Origin: Candidatus Neomarinimicrobiota bacterium
GTDB taxonomy: Bacteria > Fidelibacterota > Marinisomatia > Marinisomatales > S15-B10
Direction: 5' to 3'
Length of the DNA stretch: 39,099 nucleotides
NCBI GenBank assembly: GCA_036476315.1
Contig: JAZGBI010000046.1
Location: forward strand, 1 to 39,099
Shown: in pieces, positions 1 to 8,775 of the stretch
Layout: each line of letters starts with the position of its first letter
How positions within the stretch are numbered: the first letter of the stretch is position 1
The notes under the pieces: model-generated
Databases searched by the model: none
What the model saw: the letters and a program-made list of their open reading frames with translations, nothing else
Told to the model about the DNA's origin: nothing
Program-made: the position numbers and the translations under genes

Positions 1-153
1 ACCGAATAGCAGAAGCGCGATGATGAAACTGAGGAAAACGAGAGTTGATGCAACTAATCCCGAAAGGCGCTCGCTCAAACGTTTTCCCCCTAGGCCGTTC
101 ACGAGGAACCCGGTGAGAGGGAGAAAGGGGATCAACCAGATCAAGGAATCCAT
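1..153 (-). CDS. nuoL: NADH-quinone oxidoreductase subunit L, N-terminal part (second cluster, runs off left edge)
   Basis: This is the first 51 codons of an antiporter-like membrane subunit of complex I. The ATG at 153 reads MDSLIWLIPFLPLTGFLVNG, a hydrophobic first helix typical of NuoL, followed by a short basic loop and a second hydrophobic segment. It begins one base after the nuoK stop, in the standard K-L order, so the identity rests on context as well as on the start. The rest of the gene, and probably nuoM and nuoN, lie beyond the window. A full-length nuoL also exists at 12769-14817, so this is the second copy. Confidence 0.85.
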   Translation of the reverse strand, partial: MDSLIWLIPFLPLTGFLVNGLGGKRLSERLSGLVASTLVFLSFIIALLLFG

Positions 154-154
154 G

Positions 155-460
155 TCAATTCCGCATGAGGTTTATCTCGTCGATGTTCATCGTCGGGCGG
201 TTTCTGAACAAGGCGACGATTATGGCGAGTCCCACGGCGACTTCGGCCGCCGCCAGAGTCATAACCAGAAAGACGAAGACCTGACCGCCCACATCGTTAT
301 GGTAGCTGGAGAAACCGACGAGGGCCAGATTCACGGCATTCAGCATAAGTTCGATTGACATGAATATGATGATAGCATTTCGGCGAAACAGCACACCCAT
401 AACGCCAATGGAAAAGATGGCGCCGCTCAGTATCACAACATGTTCTACGGGAACGGCCAT
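155..460 (-). CDS. nuoK: NADH-quinone oxidoreductase subunit K (second cluster)
   Basis: A 101-residue membrane subunit of complex I, of the usual NuoK length, with three predicted helices. It has the family pattern of a conserved glutamate in the second helix ([16 protein letters not shown]) and a further acidic residue in the third helix region ([17 protein letters not shown]). These buried acids form part of the proton path. Its start overlaps the nuoJ stop by one base, and it ends just before the nuoL start, so it is translationally coupled on both sides. A second NuoK is encoded at 14818-15123. Confidence 0.95.
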   Translation of the reverse strand: MAVPVEHVVILSGAIFSIGVMGVLFRRNAIIIFMSIELMLNAVNLALVGFSSYHNDVGGQVFVFLVMTLAAAEVAVGLAIIVALFRNRPTMNIDEINLMRN

Positions 461-960
461 CAGATCTTCCTCTTGGCCAGATACACCGTGCCAATCAGGG
501 CAACGAACAGGAGGAGCGAAGCCACTTCGAACGGGAACAAGTATTTGGAGAACAGGGCCTCTCCGAGGGCAGCCACGCTACCATGGGTGCCCACGACCCG
601 TGGACCGGGATGGATGGGTGTGCCTTGAATGATTATCAGAGTCAGACCGAGAAAGAACACAATAATGAGGAGCAGGGAGAGTCCTCGCTTGAGCTGCACT
701 AGTCTGGGGAGCGCGTCTTCCCTGCTAACATTCAGGAGCATGATTACAAAAAGGAACAGAACCATAATGGCCCCGGCGTATATGAGAATCTCAAGAACGG
801 CGAGAAAATAGGCCCCGAGGAGCAGGAACAAGGATGCGAGGGAAAAAAAAGTCAATATCAGAAAAATGACACTGTACACCGCGTTCCGATTAAGAACAAC
901 CAGAAGGGCGGATGCAACAGCAATAAAGGAAATTATGTAGAAGATCAGGGTCAGTGACAT
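460..960 (-). CDS. nuoJ: NADH-quinone oxidoreductase subunit J (second cluster)
   Basis: A 166-residue integral membrane subunit of complex I. The N-terminal helices are followed by the characteristic NuoJ stretch [20 protein letters not shown] (about residues 53-72), corresponding to the third helix with its pi-bulge that gates the proton channel next to the quinone site. Five hydrophobic segments are visible, as expected. It lies 23 bases after nuoI and overlaps nuoK by one base. The upstream-cluster paralogue is at 15123-15617. Confidence 0.95.
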   Translation of the reverse strand: MSLTLIFYIISFIAVASALLVVLNRNAVYSVIFLILTFFSLASLFLLLGAYFLAVLEILIYAGAIMVLFLFVIMLLNVSREDALPRLVQLKRGLSLLLIIVFFLGLTLIIIQGTPIHPGPRVVGTHGSVAALGEALFSKYLFPFEVASLLLFVALIGTVYLAKRKI

Positions 961-983
961 AGCTTAATACGAGAACGGCAGCT

Positions 984-1517
984 CTATTCCACCCTTGATC
1001 CTATTCCTGAACTGGTTTTTTCAGAACCCGGGCGGTAATAGCTTGTGCTTTTGGTTGCCTCATAGACTTCCAGAAGACCTTCCTTGTCAATCCAGAGTCC
1101 CTCACGTGTGAAATCCGAGAAGTCATAGATTTCCGTCAATTCGATCGCCTCCTCAGGACAAGCCATTTCGCAGAATCCGCAAAAGATACATCTCAGAAGG
1201 TCAATGTCAAACCGTACGGGATACCTTTCTTCGTCCCCTTCCCAGGGTGAGGAGCCGGGCACGATGTGAATACAGTTGGCAGGACATGCCGCCACACACA
1301 TTTCACAGGCCACACACCTAATCCGTTCATCAGGATACTTGTTGAGACGGTGCAAACCTCGATACCCCTCCGGGGGCACATGCTTTTCGTCGGGGTATTC
1401 CACAGTTATTTTTTTTCGATACATGTGTCGTAATGTGACCATCAGTCCCTTGATCATGGCCGGGAGATAGAGCTTATCCCACAAGGTTGGTTCGTATGAT
1501 GTTATGATTGTACCCAC
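984..1517 (-). CDS. nuoI: NADH-quinone oxidoreductase subunit I (second cluster)
   Basis: The peripheral-arm subunit carrying two [4Fe-4S] clusters (N6a and N6b), which pass electrons from NuoG to NuoB. Two ferredoxin motifs are visible: CVACEMCVAACP (Cys68, 71, 74, 78) and CIFCGFCEMACP (Cys110, 113, 116, 120), in a protein of about 177 residues. The reading frame is open as far as 1643, but that would overlap the conserved end of nuoH. A GTG at 1517, 8 bases after the nuoH stop, gives a family-like N-terminus (…YLPAMIKGLMVTLRHMYRK). An internal ATG at 1457 is a second option, and no clear Shine-Dalgarno decides between them. Confidence 0.93.
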   Translation of the reverse strand: MGTIITSYEPTLWDKLYLPAMIKGLMVTLRHMYRKKITVEYPDEKHVPPEGYRGLHRLNKYPDERIRCVACEMCVAACPANCIHIVPGSSPWEGDEERYPVRFDIDLLRCIFCGFCEMACPEEAIELTEIYDFSDFTREGLWIDKEGLLEVYEATKSTSYYRPGSEKTSSGIGSRVE

Positions 1518-1525
1518 GAATGCTG

Positions 1526-2554
1526 CTAAGTCACGAGAACCAGGTAACCACCGGTGAAGAATATGTTCAGAATTGCCAGAGGAAGCATAACTTTCCATCC
1601 CAGTGTCATTAGTTGGTCGTACCGAAAGCGGGGAAATGTCCATCTAACCCATATGTAGAGAAACAGGAAAAAGGCAGTCTTTGCGGCGAAGACCAGGGCG
1701 GATGCTAACCAACCCCAGTTTCCCAACACAGTTTCATCGATTCCCGGTATGTCCCAGCCGCCAAAGAAGAGGGTCACGGTGAGGGCTGAGGCGGTCACCA
1801 TATTGGCATACTCTGCCAGAAAAAACATGGCAAACTTCATGCTGCTGTATTCCGTATGATAACCCCCGACGAGTTCCTGTTCCGCCTCGGCAAGATCGAA
1901 GGGAAGCCGGTTTGTTTCGGCATAGGTCGCGATGAGGAAAATGAGGAATGCCAGAGGCTGCTTGAATATATTCCAGGAGAGCAGATGCCCCTGCTGATCG
2001 GCGACGATGTCTCCCAATCTGAGAGATCCGGATAGAAGAACGATACTCACGATGGCCAGTCCCATCGCAAGTTCATAGCTGATGAGCTGGGCAGAGGAAC
2101 GCAATCCCCCCAGAAGAGGATATTTACTGTTAGAAGACCACCCTGCCAGGACAATTCCGTACACACCAACACTGGTGAGGGCCAGAATGTACAGGATTCC
2201 TATATTGACATCAGCAACCTGAAGGGCGATATCACGACCAAAAAGGTGCAGTGGAGCTCCAAACGGGATGACGGCAAACGTCATTAAAGCAGGAATCAGG
2301 AGCATGGCAGGGGCGAGAATGAAGATAGGTTTGTCCACACCGGCAGGCACAAGGTCCTCCTTCATTAAGAATTTGATTCCGTCAGCCAGGGGTTGAAACA
2401 TCCCCTTGGGCCCCACTCGGTTGGGCCCGAGGCGATCCTGAATGAAAGCGGACAGACGCCTCTCGCCGTACATCATGCCCATGACAGCGAGCATGGTTGC
2501 CCCGAAGACGGCCACCACCTTCACGGTAATAATCGCAGTTCCGAGCAGATCCAT
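1526..2554 (-). CDS. nuoH: NADH-quinone oxidoreductase subunit H (second cluster)
   Basis: The membrane subunit that forms the quinone-binding chamber together with NuoB and NuoD. NuoH signatures include GERRLSAFIQDRLGPNRVGP near the start, the acidic loop FDLAEAEQELVGGYHTEYSS and WVRWTFPRFRYDQLMTLGWK near the end. The frame is open to 2617, but the family start fits the ATG at 2554 (MDLLGTAIITVKVVAVF), 10 bases after the nuoG stop. From there the product is about 342 residues, normal for NuoH. Its paralogue is at 16199-17284; the two differ clearly in the first cytoplasmic loop (here GPNRVGPKGMFQPLADGIKF). Confidence 0.95.
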   Translation of the reverse strand: MDLLGTAIITVKVVAVFGATMLAVMGMMYGERRLSAFIQDRLGPNRVGPKGMFQPLADGIKFLMKEDLVPAGVDKPIFILAPAMLLIPALMTFAVIPFGAPLHLFGRDIALQVADVNIGILYILALTSVGVYGIVLAGWSSNSKYPLLGGLRSSAQLISYELAMGLAIVSIVLLSGSLRLGDIVADQQGHLLSWNIFKQPLAFLIFLIATYAETNRLPFDLAEAEQELVGGYHTEYSSMKFAMFFLAEYANMVTASALTVTLFFGGWDIPGIDETVLGNWGWLASALVFAAKTAFFLFLYIWVRWTFPRFRYDQLMTLGWKVMLPLAILNIFFTGGYLVLVT

Positions 2555-2564
2555 CACGCCGTCC

Positions 2565-4175
2565 CTATCCGTCCGTGGGGAGTCCCTGATCTCCCAGACG
2601 AAAAAGAGAGATCTCACTGTAGGCCGGAAAATCGTCTCCTATTTCTCTCAAGATATCGGCCACATCGCCATATTTGAGCTCCCGCTTGCCCACTGTATTC
2701 ATCACCTCCATGACAATGGCCCAATCGTGTCTGATGCTCCCGCTCAAAGGAAGAGAAGGGCGGAGCCATTGAACTCTCCCTCGATCACTGGTGAGGGTCC
2801 CTTCTCGCTCCAGGGGGGCGGGCCCGGGAAGAACAAGATGAGCAGAACGAGCCATGGGTGTCATGGCATAGGTTTGAACCACCGCGAAGCGTAAGTTTCG
2901 AAAAACATCACCCCACCCTTCCCCGAGTCCTCTGTCAATACCATCATCCAACACATACATCAATTTGATTTTCTTCTCTCTTATGGTGTCCAGAATATCA
3001 TCCACGAGATCAGGACAGAGATCGACAACTCCTCTACGATTCGGAGATCGGTCCCCGCTAATCCGAAATCCGGAGGAGTAAACCAGATCTTTCTCCTCTT
3101 CGATGGGAGGTAACATACCCAGGGCACTCCGTCCTCTGAATACCTTTTTCATGAGACGCCCCAGAAGGAAATTGGACTCGTTAGTATGGAATGGGGAGAC
3201 AATCCCAGCTACAAAGGGTTTTTCCTTTTCGGTCCCTCTGGTGAAGTGATCGAACACTTCCTTCAGCGCCCCCTCCCAGCTAATCTCTGAGAATTCACCA
3301 TTTTTCCTGATGAGTGGTTGCGTAACACGCTCAATATCCTCATACCGATGAAATCCGTAACGTCCTATGTCGCACATGAAATAGCCGTTTACTTCATGAT
3401 TCTCCCTTGGAGTTATCCGGTAGATCCTGTCATCCTGATAGCATACGTCGATATTGCACCCCACGCTGCAGTCAGTGCAGACTGACGACTGGTTAGATAG
3501 ATTCCAGATTCGATTCTTGTGGATGTAGTCAGTACTCAAGAGGGCTCCCACCGGGCAGATGTCCGCTGCATTCCCTGCGAGAAAATTGTCCAGGGGATGA
3601 TCCTCAAGCACCGCTATCTTGGAAGGGTTGCCCCGGAACTTTATAAACAACTCCTTTGTTCCAGAAATCTGTTCGGTGAATCGGACACACCGGGTACACA
3701 TGATGCACCGGTTGTGATTGATCACAATTCTTGAGCCTAAGTACTCATTGGGTCGAACCCTTTTGTTCTCCTCAAACCGGCTGTGAGCGCGGCCATATCT
3801 GAAAGAATAGTCCTGCAGGAGACATTCCCCCGCCTGGTCGCAGACGGGACAGTCAAGGGGATGATTGATGAGGAGAAATTCGAGGATATTCTCCTGCTCC
3901 TTTTTCACGAGGTCATTTTGAGTATGAATGACCGCATCATACTTCCCGTCAACCTTTTTCTCCTTGGATACCTCTTCGATGAATGTGTTGCATGAAATCT
4001 GGAGCTTGTCCATCCCCTCAACCTGAACCAGGCACATTCGGCAGCTTCCTACGATATCAAGAGCCGGATGATAGCAGTAATGGGGGATCTCAATTCCTCC
4101 GGCCAAGGCTGCTTCCAAGACACTCGTTTCCTGCTCAACCTCAAGTTCCTTGTCATCTATTCTGATGAAGGCCAC
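2565..4175 (-). CDS. nuoG: NADH-quinone oxidoreductase subunit G, short form
   Basis: The iron-sulfur subunit of the NADH-input module. Ligands for four clusters can be read: N1b [2Fe-2S] Cys34, 45, 48, 62; N5 His105, Cys109, 112, 118; N4 Cys157, 160, 163, 207; and the extra N7 [4Fe-4S] Cys233, 236, 240, 268, which only some bacteria keep. The protein has 536 residues, whereas E. coli NuoG has about 900, so the molybdopterin-oxidoreductase-like domain after N7 is strongly shortened. The remnant still shows LVLPGPAPLEREGTLTSDRG, typical of that fold. It lies 18 bases after nuoF. Only one NuoG is encoded in the window, in the second cluster. Confidence 0.95.
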   Translation of the reverse strand: MAFIRIDDKELEVEQETSVLEAALAGGIEIPHYCYHPALDIVGSCRMCLVQVEGMDKLQISCNTFIEEVSKEKKVDGKYDAVIHTQNDLVKKEQENILEFLLINHPLDCPVCDQAGECLLQDYSFRYGRAHSRFEENKRVRPNEYLGSRIVINHNRCIMCTRCVRFTEQISGTKELFIKFRGNPSKIAVLEDHPLDNFLAGNAADICPVGALLSTDYIHKNRIWNLSNQSSVCTDCSVGCNIDVCYQDDRIYRITPRENHEVNGYFMCDIGRYGFHRYEDIERVTQPLIRKNGEFSEISWEGALKEVFDHFTRGTEKEKPFVAGIVSPFHTNESNFLLGRLMKKVFRGRSALGMLPPIEEEKDLVYSSGFRISGDRSPNRRGVVDLCPDLVDDILDTIREKKIKLMYVLDDGIDRGLGEGWGDVFRNLRFAVVQTYAMTPMARSAHLVLPGPAPLEREGTLTSDRGRVQWLRPSLPLSGSIRHDWAIVMEVMNTVGKRELKYGDVADILREIGDDFPAYSEISLFRLGDQGLPTDG

Positions 4176-4193
4176 GCGATCCCCATCCCAGTC

Positions 4194-5492
4194 TCAAAAC
4201 GTCGCGGCGAATTCGTCCTGGAATTTCTCAACGAAACTTCTCACAGGCCAGGCGACGGCTTCGCCGAAGGGGCAGAGAGTCTTGCCGTAGCTCCCCTGGG
4301 ACAAATCACTCAGACCTCCTATATTCTCGGTAACATCGAGAATCAAATCTATGTCTTTGCGTTGAGCATTGCCCCGGAAAAGGCGGGTCAAGATTTGTAC
4401 GAGCCAAACCGTCCCCTCCCTGCAAGGAGTGCACTGGCCACATGATTCCTGGGCGAAAAACCGGGCGAGATTAAGGCATGCGTTCACCATGTTGACCGAT
4501 TCATCCATCACAATGATTCCAGCTGAACCGAGAATTGTATGCCTGGCAGCGAGAGATTCGAAGTCCATGTTTAACCCCTCGATCCCTTCCGCGGTGAGAA
4601 CGGCTGATGAGACTCCTCCGGGAAGCACTGCCTTAAGAGCTTTTCCACCGTCAATTCCGCCCCCAAAATCATAAATCAACTCAGACAGAGGAACTCCCAT
4701 GGGAGCCTCGTAGACACCCGGATTGTTCACGCTGCCGGAGAGACAAAATAGCTTGGGACCCGGTCCCTGCTCCGGTCCAATGGACTTGAACCACCCCGAG
4801 CCCCGGTCGATAATGTCCGGTAGACATGCAAGGGTCTCCACATTTTGCACGACGGTAGGGCATGCCAGATATCCCGCAACAGCGGGAAAAGGCGGTCTTA
4901 TCCTTGGCCACCCTCGCTTACCTTCCAGCGATTCGAGAAGACCTGTCTCCTCACCGCAAATGTACGCCCCTGCGCCCCGGTGTATGACTACATCCAGGTG
5001 GTAGTCCGAGCCAGAGATATTCTCACCCAGGAGATTGGCTTCGTAGGCCTCTCCGACGGCCCCTTCGAGAATCTTGTACTCCTTGTAGAATTCCCCTCGT
5101 ATGTAGATAAAGGCCTTATGGCAATCGATGGCATATGACGCGATGATCATCCCTTCCAGCATCCTGTGGGGAGCCTTGTTCATGATCAGGCGATCCTTGA
5201 AAGTTCCCGGCTCACTCTCGTCCGCATTGCAGATGAGATACTTGGGTTTCGGAGAATCCTTTGGTACAAATTCCCATTTCTTGCCTGTGGGGAATCCAGC
5301 TCCCCCGCGCCCCCTCAGGTTTGAAGCCTTGATTTCCTGGGTAACGTCGTCGGGTCCCCCACCTTTGAGAATCTTGTTCAGAGACGCGTAACCACCGCCC
5401 TTTACGTAGGTTCTCAGAGTGTGGGAATCCTGAAGATGCACGTCTCGTGTCAAAACCGGTTCGAAGCGGGCTGGATCTGAATGGCCTGTCAC
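4194..5492 (-). CDS. nuoF: NADH-quinone oxidoreductase subunit F (NADH- and FMN-binding)
   Basis: The NADH dehydrogenase flavoprotein, which oxidises NADH and passes electrons through FMN to cluster N3. The glycine-rich NADH/FMN site is GRGGAGFPTGKKW (residues 61-73), followed by the FMN-contacting NADESEPGTFKDR and CGEETGLLESLEGKRG. The N3 [4Fe-4S] ligands are ESCGQCTPCREG (Cys351, 354, 357) and Cys407. The length of 432 residues is standard. Its start overlaps the nuoE stop by four bases. This is the only nuoF here, so only the second cluster carries its own NADH-oxidising module. Confidence 0.97.
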   Translation of the reverse strand: MTGHSDPARFEPVLTRDVHLQDSHTLRTYVKGGGYASLNKILKGGGPDDVTQEIKASNLRGRGGAGFPTGKKWEFVPKDSPKPKYLICNADESEPGTFKDRLIMNKAPHRMLEGMIIASYAIDCHKAFIYIRGEFYKEYKILEGAVGEAYEANLLGENISGSDYHLDVVIHRGAGAYICGEETGLLESLEGKRGWPRIRPPFPAVAGYLACPTVVQNVETLACLPDIIDRGSGWFKSIGPEQGPGPKLFCLSGSVNNPGVYEAPMGVPLSELIYDFGGGIDGGKALKAVLPGGVSSAVLTAEGIEGLNMDFESLAARHTILGSAGIIVMDESVNMVNACLNLARFFAQESCGQCTPCREGTVWLVQILTRLFRGNAQRKDIDLILDVTENIGGLSDLSQGSYGKTLCPFGEAVAWPVRSFVEKFQDEFAATF

Positions 5493-5980
5493 GAGAGCGA
5501 TTTCAGCAACTTATCCAGTTTTTCTACGGTCATTTTCTCGTGATGGTCATTGTTCACCTGAACCAGAGGAGCGATGTCACAAGCACCGAGGCACTCCACC
5601 TTCATGACTGTGAACTTTCCGTCTTTCGTTGTCTCCCCCGGTTGAATGCTCAATCTCTCGCACAGATGATCCACCAGATTATCAGCCCCCCTTATGCTGC
5701 AGGGCAGTGTTTGACAGATCTGAAGGATGAATTCCCCTTTCGGTGCTGTGTGGAGCATGGAGTAAAACGATACCGTTTCCATGATTTCACTGGGGTGAGC
5801 TTCGACAATTCTGGCCACGGCATTTATGATCGGTTGGGTAATATATCCAGCCTCAGCCGTGGCCATGTGAAGAAGGGGTAGCAAGGCCGAGCGCCTGTCC
5901 GGGTATTGGGAAAGTATGTTCTCTACCTGAGAAGGATTTCTGAATCTGAATGTCTGATCGTTTGCACCCTTCTCGTTCAC
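5489..5980 (-). CDS. nuoE: NADH-quinone oxidoreductase subunit E (24 kDa)
   Basis: A thioredoxin-fold [2Fe-2S] subunit (cluster N1a) that binds NuoF. The four cysteine ligands are in the family spacing, C-x4-C then C-x3-C: Cys89 and Cys94 (QICQTLPCSIRGA), then Cys130 and Cys134 (VECLGACDIAPLVQVN). At 163 residues it has the normal size, with the usual helical N-terminal region (LLPLLHMATAEAGYI). It overlaps both nuoD and nuoF by four bases, so D, E and F are translationally coupled. The upstream cluster has no counterpart. Confidence 0.96.
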   Translation of the reverse strand: MNEKGANDQTFRFRNPSQVENILSQYPDRRSALLPLLHMATAEAGYITQPIINAVARIVEAHPSEIMETVSFYSMLHTAPKGEFILQICQTLPCSIRGADNLVDHLCERLSIQPGETTKDGKFTVMKVECLGACDIAPLVQVNNDHHEKMTVEKLDKLLKSLS

Positions 5981-7194
5981 CGGTCCAATTCTCCCGCAAT
6001 AATGTTGAGGCCACCCAATATGGCCACCGCGTCTGACAGCATATGTCCTTTCATGATCTTGGAGAACACTGAATAATTGATGAATGATGGAGGCCTTGTT
6101 CTTACCTTATAGGGAACGCTACTGCCGTCGCTCACGATATAGAACCCCAGCTCTCCATTCGGAGATTCCGTAGGGACATACGCTTCACCCACCGGAGGTT
6201 TCATTCCCCGGTTTGGCATCGTGATCTCGAAATGATATATCAATCCTTCAATGGAGTTGTAAACCTCATCCTTGGGGGGAAGAATGACTTTTGAACTGCT
6301 GTCGACATTTACCTCACCCGGCGGCATTTTGTCTATTGCCTGCCTGCACAGCAGGGCACTCTGCCGAATCTCCTCCATGCGAACGAGATAACGGTCAAAG
6401 ACATCACCATTCAAACCGATCGCAACGTCGAACTCAAAGTCATCGTAGCTTGAATACGGTTCTTTCACCCGGATATCCCAGTCGACCCCGGCTGCCCGTG
6501 CCATGGGTCCGGTAATTCCGTAGGAGATAGCATCTTCCTTCGTGATGACACCCACACCTTTGGTCCGGTTTTGCCAGATACGGTTCTTATTGAGGAGTGT
6601 TTGAACGTCATTCGTAACCTCATCCACCTGGCCCAAAACTTTGATCACGGCGTCGTTGAAGCCGTGGGGAATATCTCTCGTCAAACCACCCACCACCGTA
6701 TAGCTGGTCGTGAGGCGGGTTCCGGTAGCGGATTCGAAAAGATCGTAAATCGCTTCCCTGAGACGAAAACAGTAGAGAAATACCGTCATTGCTCCCAAGT
6801 CGACCGCCTGCATGCCAACACAAACGAGATGATCCGCAATTCGGCTCAGTTCACACATGAGTAGACGGATATACTGAGCGCGCCTGGGAACCTCAATGCC
6901 CATCAGCTTCTCCGCCGAAAGGGCGTAGGCAACGTTGTTACAGAGAGGGGACATATAATTCATCCGGTCCGTGATGGTGATGTATTGATTATAATTGAGA
7001 TATTCTCCCAGCTTTTCGAAACCAGAATGGAGAAAACCGATTTCCGGCCGAACACCTACCACCGTCTCCCCGTCTAATTCCATGATAATGCGGAGAGTGC
7101 CGTGAGTGGCTGGGTGAGAAGGCCCGAAGTTGAGGACCATCCGCTCCGTTTCCAGGGACTTTTCTTCCGTAACCATCAGATTCTCTTGACGCAT
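5977..7194 (-). CDS. nuoD: NADH-quinone oxidoreductase subunit D (second cluster)
   Basis: The 49-kDa subunit, related to [NiFe] hydrogenase large subunits, which forms the quinone-reduction site with NuoB. Family blocks include LNFGPSHPATHGTLRIIMELDGE (start of the quinone-site loop, containing the conserved histidines), GFLHSGFEKLGEYLNYNQ, and the C-terminal ADAVAILGGLNIIAGELDR-type end (here SDAVAILGGLNIIAGELDR). The length is 405 residues. Either Met1 or Met7 (ATG at 7176, preceded by an AAGAGAA sequence) could be the start. It lies 13 bases after nuoC. Its paralogue is at 17284-18429. Confidence 0.96.
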   Translation of the reverse strand: MRQENLMVTEEKSLETERMVLNFGPSHPATHGTLRIIMELDGETVVGVRPEIGFLHSGFEKLGEYLNYNQYITITDRMNYMSPLCNNVAYALSAEKLMGIEVPRRAQYIRLLMCELSRIADHLVCVGMQAVDLGAMTVFLYCFRLREAIYDLFESATGTRLTTSYTVVGGLTRDIPHGFNDAVIKVLGQVDEVTNDVQTLLNKNRIWQNRTKGVGVITKEDAISYGITGPMARAAGVDWDIRVKEPYSSYDDFEFDVAIGLNGDVFDRYLVRMEEIRQSALLCRQAIDKMPPGEVNVDSSSKVILPPKDEVYNSIEGLIYHFEITMPNRGMKPPVGEAYVPTESPNGELGFYIVSDGSSVPYKVRTRPPSFINYSVFSKIMKGHMLSDAVAILGGLNIIAGELDR

Positions 7195-7207
7195 CTGGTC
7201 CGTCCAG

Positions 7208-7723
7208 TCATTTCCGAGGCGATTTGGATCCTATCTTTCGTTCCACCACAGGGAAATCCTTCCTCTCCCCTCTGCCCACCCTGGGATAATCCTTCCGCAA
7301 GGGATAACCTTCATAGTCATGAGGATTGAGAATCCGTGTGAGATCCGGATGACCTTCGAACCGGATACCGTACAAATCATAGACCTCCCTCTCCTGCCAG
7401 TCAGCTGTTCTCCAGAGCGATTCCACCGATGCCAGCGAAGGGTCATCCTCCGGTACATGCGCTTTCACGGTCAAACGCTCCACTTTCTCATGTGAAAGTA
7501 GATGATAGACCACAACAAACCGTTCAAATCCCCCCAAAGTCAAGTTATCCACGGCCGTAAGGTCAGCCAGAAAGTTGAAACCTTCTCCTTTTAGCTCTTT
7601 TAAGACCTGAAGGATGGCGTCCCCTTTGACGTGAAGAGTGGTATCTCCCGCAAATTGTGTGACGTCCAGAATTGCGTCTGAATGTCCTTCCTTGATGCGG
7701 GAGATAATACGAGGGACGGACAT
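7208..7723 (-). CDS. nuoC: NADH-quinone oxidoreductase subunit C (second cluster)
   Basis: The 30-kDa peripheral-arm subunit. It carries the NuoC hallmark ADWQEREVYDLYGIRFEGHP followed by LTRILNPHDYEGYPLRKDYP, in a 171-residue protein of normal size. The subunit has no cofactor and helps join the quinone module to the rest of the arm. It starts immediately after the nuoB stop and is not fused to nuoD, unlike in E. coli. The same signature is present in the paralogue at 18420-18920. Confidence 0.95.
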   Translation of the reverse strand: MSVPRIISRIKEGHSDAILDVTQFAGDTTLHVKGDAILQVLKELKGEGFNFLADLTAVDNLTLGGFERFVVVYHLLSHEKVERLTVKAHVPEDDPSLASVESLWRTADWQEREVYDLYGIRFEGHPDLTRILNPHDYEGYPLRKDYPRVGRGERKDFPVVERKIGSKSPRK

Positions 7724-8215
7724 CTACACGGGCGTGGAGACTGAGTAGTCCGACAGTCTTTCTCTCTCCACAAGATCCTGCAGCTTCATGAGTCCATCCA
7801 GAACTCCCTCCGGACGTGGAGGACAGCCCGGAACGTAGACGTCAACGGGAATGAACTGGTCCACGCCCTGAATTACGCTGTAGGTATCGAAAACCCCTCC
7901 GCTGGAAGCACAGGCGCCCATGGATATCACCCATTTAGGCTCTGGCATTTGTTCGTAAATGCGAGTGAGAACGGGCATCATCTTAATGGTAATGCGCCCA
8001 GCAACGAGCAGGAGATCAGATTGGCGGGGGGAGAATCGTATCGCCTCCGCCCCGAACCGGGCGATGTCCGTGCGTGCAGCCAGGGCCGCCATCATTTCGA
8101 TGCCACAGCAGGCGGTTCCGAACGGCATGGGCCACAGGGAGTTCTTGCGGCTCCAGTTGATGGCACTTTCCACGGTCGTGGTCAGAATGTTCGATTTGAT
8201 TTCCTGGCTGGTCAC
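7724..8215 (-). CDS. nuoB: NADH-quinone oxidoreductase subunit B (only copy in the window)
   Basis: The 20-kDa (PSST) subunit holding cluster N2, the last [4Fe-4S] cluster before quinone. The four ligands are visible: the tandem Cys36-Cys37 in [11 protein letters not shown], Cys102 in [12 protein letters not shown] and Cys131 in [10 protein letters not shown]. At 163 residues it has the standard size. It is separated from nuoA of its own cluster by an unusual 560-bp repeat-rich island, and is followed directly by nuoC. Because the upstream nuo cluster has no nuoB, this may be the sole NuoB for both sets unless another lies elsewhere in the genome. Confidence 0.97.
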   Translation of the reverse strand: MTSQEIKSNILTTTVESAINWSRKNSLWPMPFGTACCGIEMMAALAARTDIARFGAEAIRFSPRQSDLLLVAGRITIKMMPVLTRIYEQMPEPKWVISMGACASSGGVFDTYSVIQGVDQFIPVDVYVPGCPPRPEGVLDGLMKLQDLVERERLSDYSVSTPV

Positions 8216-8775
8216 CTTGTTATGAAATTTGCGGTTATATTCCTCATCTTGTTCTTTGTTAGTTGTCCGTTGTCAGTTGTTCTTGGATCTTTGCCAATTG
8301 ATTTCAAATATGCGTTTGATCTTGGTGCCAGCTCATCTACAAGCTGTCTGAATTTGTTCACCTCTTCACCATCTAAACTATTCATTAGCCACATCCCGAT
8401 TTGATCGGGACAGTGTGAACAGAGAGTAAATCAATTTGATAGTAAAAACTTATGATGATTCACTTCAAATCTATTTATGAGAGTATTCTAGACACGTCAT
8501 CTTTCTCTAAACTTATGTTAATTATAATTATACTTGTCTGTGACCTCTGCCTGTCCCGCCTGCCTGCCGGCAGGCAGGTTGAATGCGAAGCAATTCAATC
8601 GGGGTGGCTTCGTGGTGAATCTCATCTCAAGATCCTTTGGAAGATCCTGTGAATAATTGAGGTTAGGTTTTCGAAATTTGTTCTCGCTCTTGCTCCTCTC
8701 CGTGCATATTCCTTATCCAAGTTATTCACACTTCCCTACTCATATCTCCAACGGACAACTGACCACGATCCGGGG
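8216..8775. repeat. Gene-free repeat island between nuoB and nuoA
   Basis: No recognisable gene was found in this 560-bp stretch. A 12-bp perfect inverted repeat, AGTTGTCCGTTG (8261-8272) and CAACGGACAACT (8749-8760), brackets most of it. Inside are a 7-bp hairpin with a 3-base loop, TCCCGAT-TTG-ATCGGGA (8394-8410), and a 20-bp perfect palindrome of CCTG/CAGG units at 8559-8578. Words such as 'caacggacaactgac' recur. Such palindromic phrase repeats are, as I recall, widespread in the intergenic regions of some FCB and uncultured bacteria. The island lacks a transposase. It may be a non-autonomous insertion or a site of intergenic repeat accumulation. Confidence 0.7.
8559..8578. repeat. 20-bp perfect palindrome (CCTGCCTGCC / GGCAGGCAGG)
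   Basis: The ten bases CCTGCCTGCC are followed directly by their reverse complement. With no loop this would form a cruciform in DNA or a strong hairpin in RNA on either strand, although the central bases must open. There is no T-run on either side, so it is not a standard intrinsic terminator. The same motif is familiar to me as a dispersed repeat in many metagenome-assembled genomes. Confidence 0.8.

Noticed and set aside
8212-8394. 60-codon minus-strand open frame in the nuoA-nuoB island (MWLMNSLDGEEVNKF…)
   Set aside because: Its second half is made of the island's phrase repeat (…[12 protein letters not shown]), it has no ribosome binding site and no recognisable family, so I treat it as chance coding in repeat DNA.
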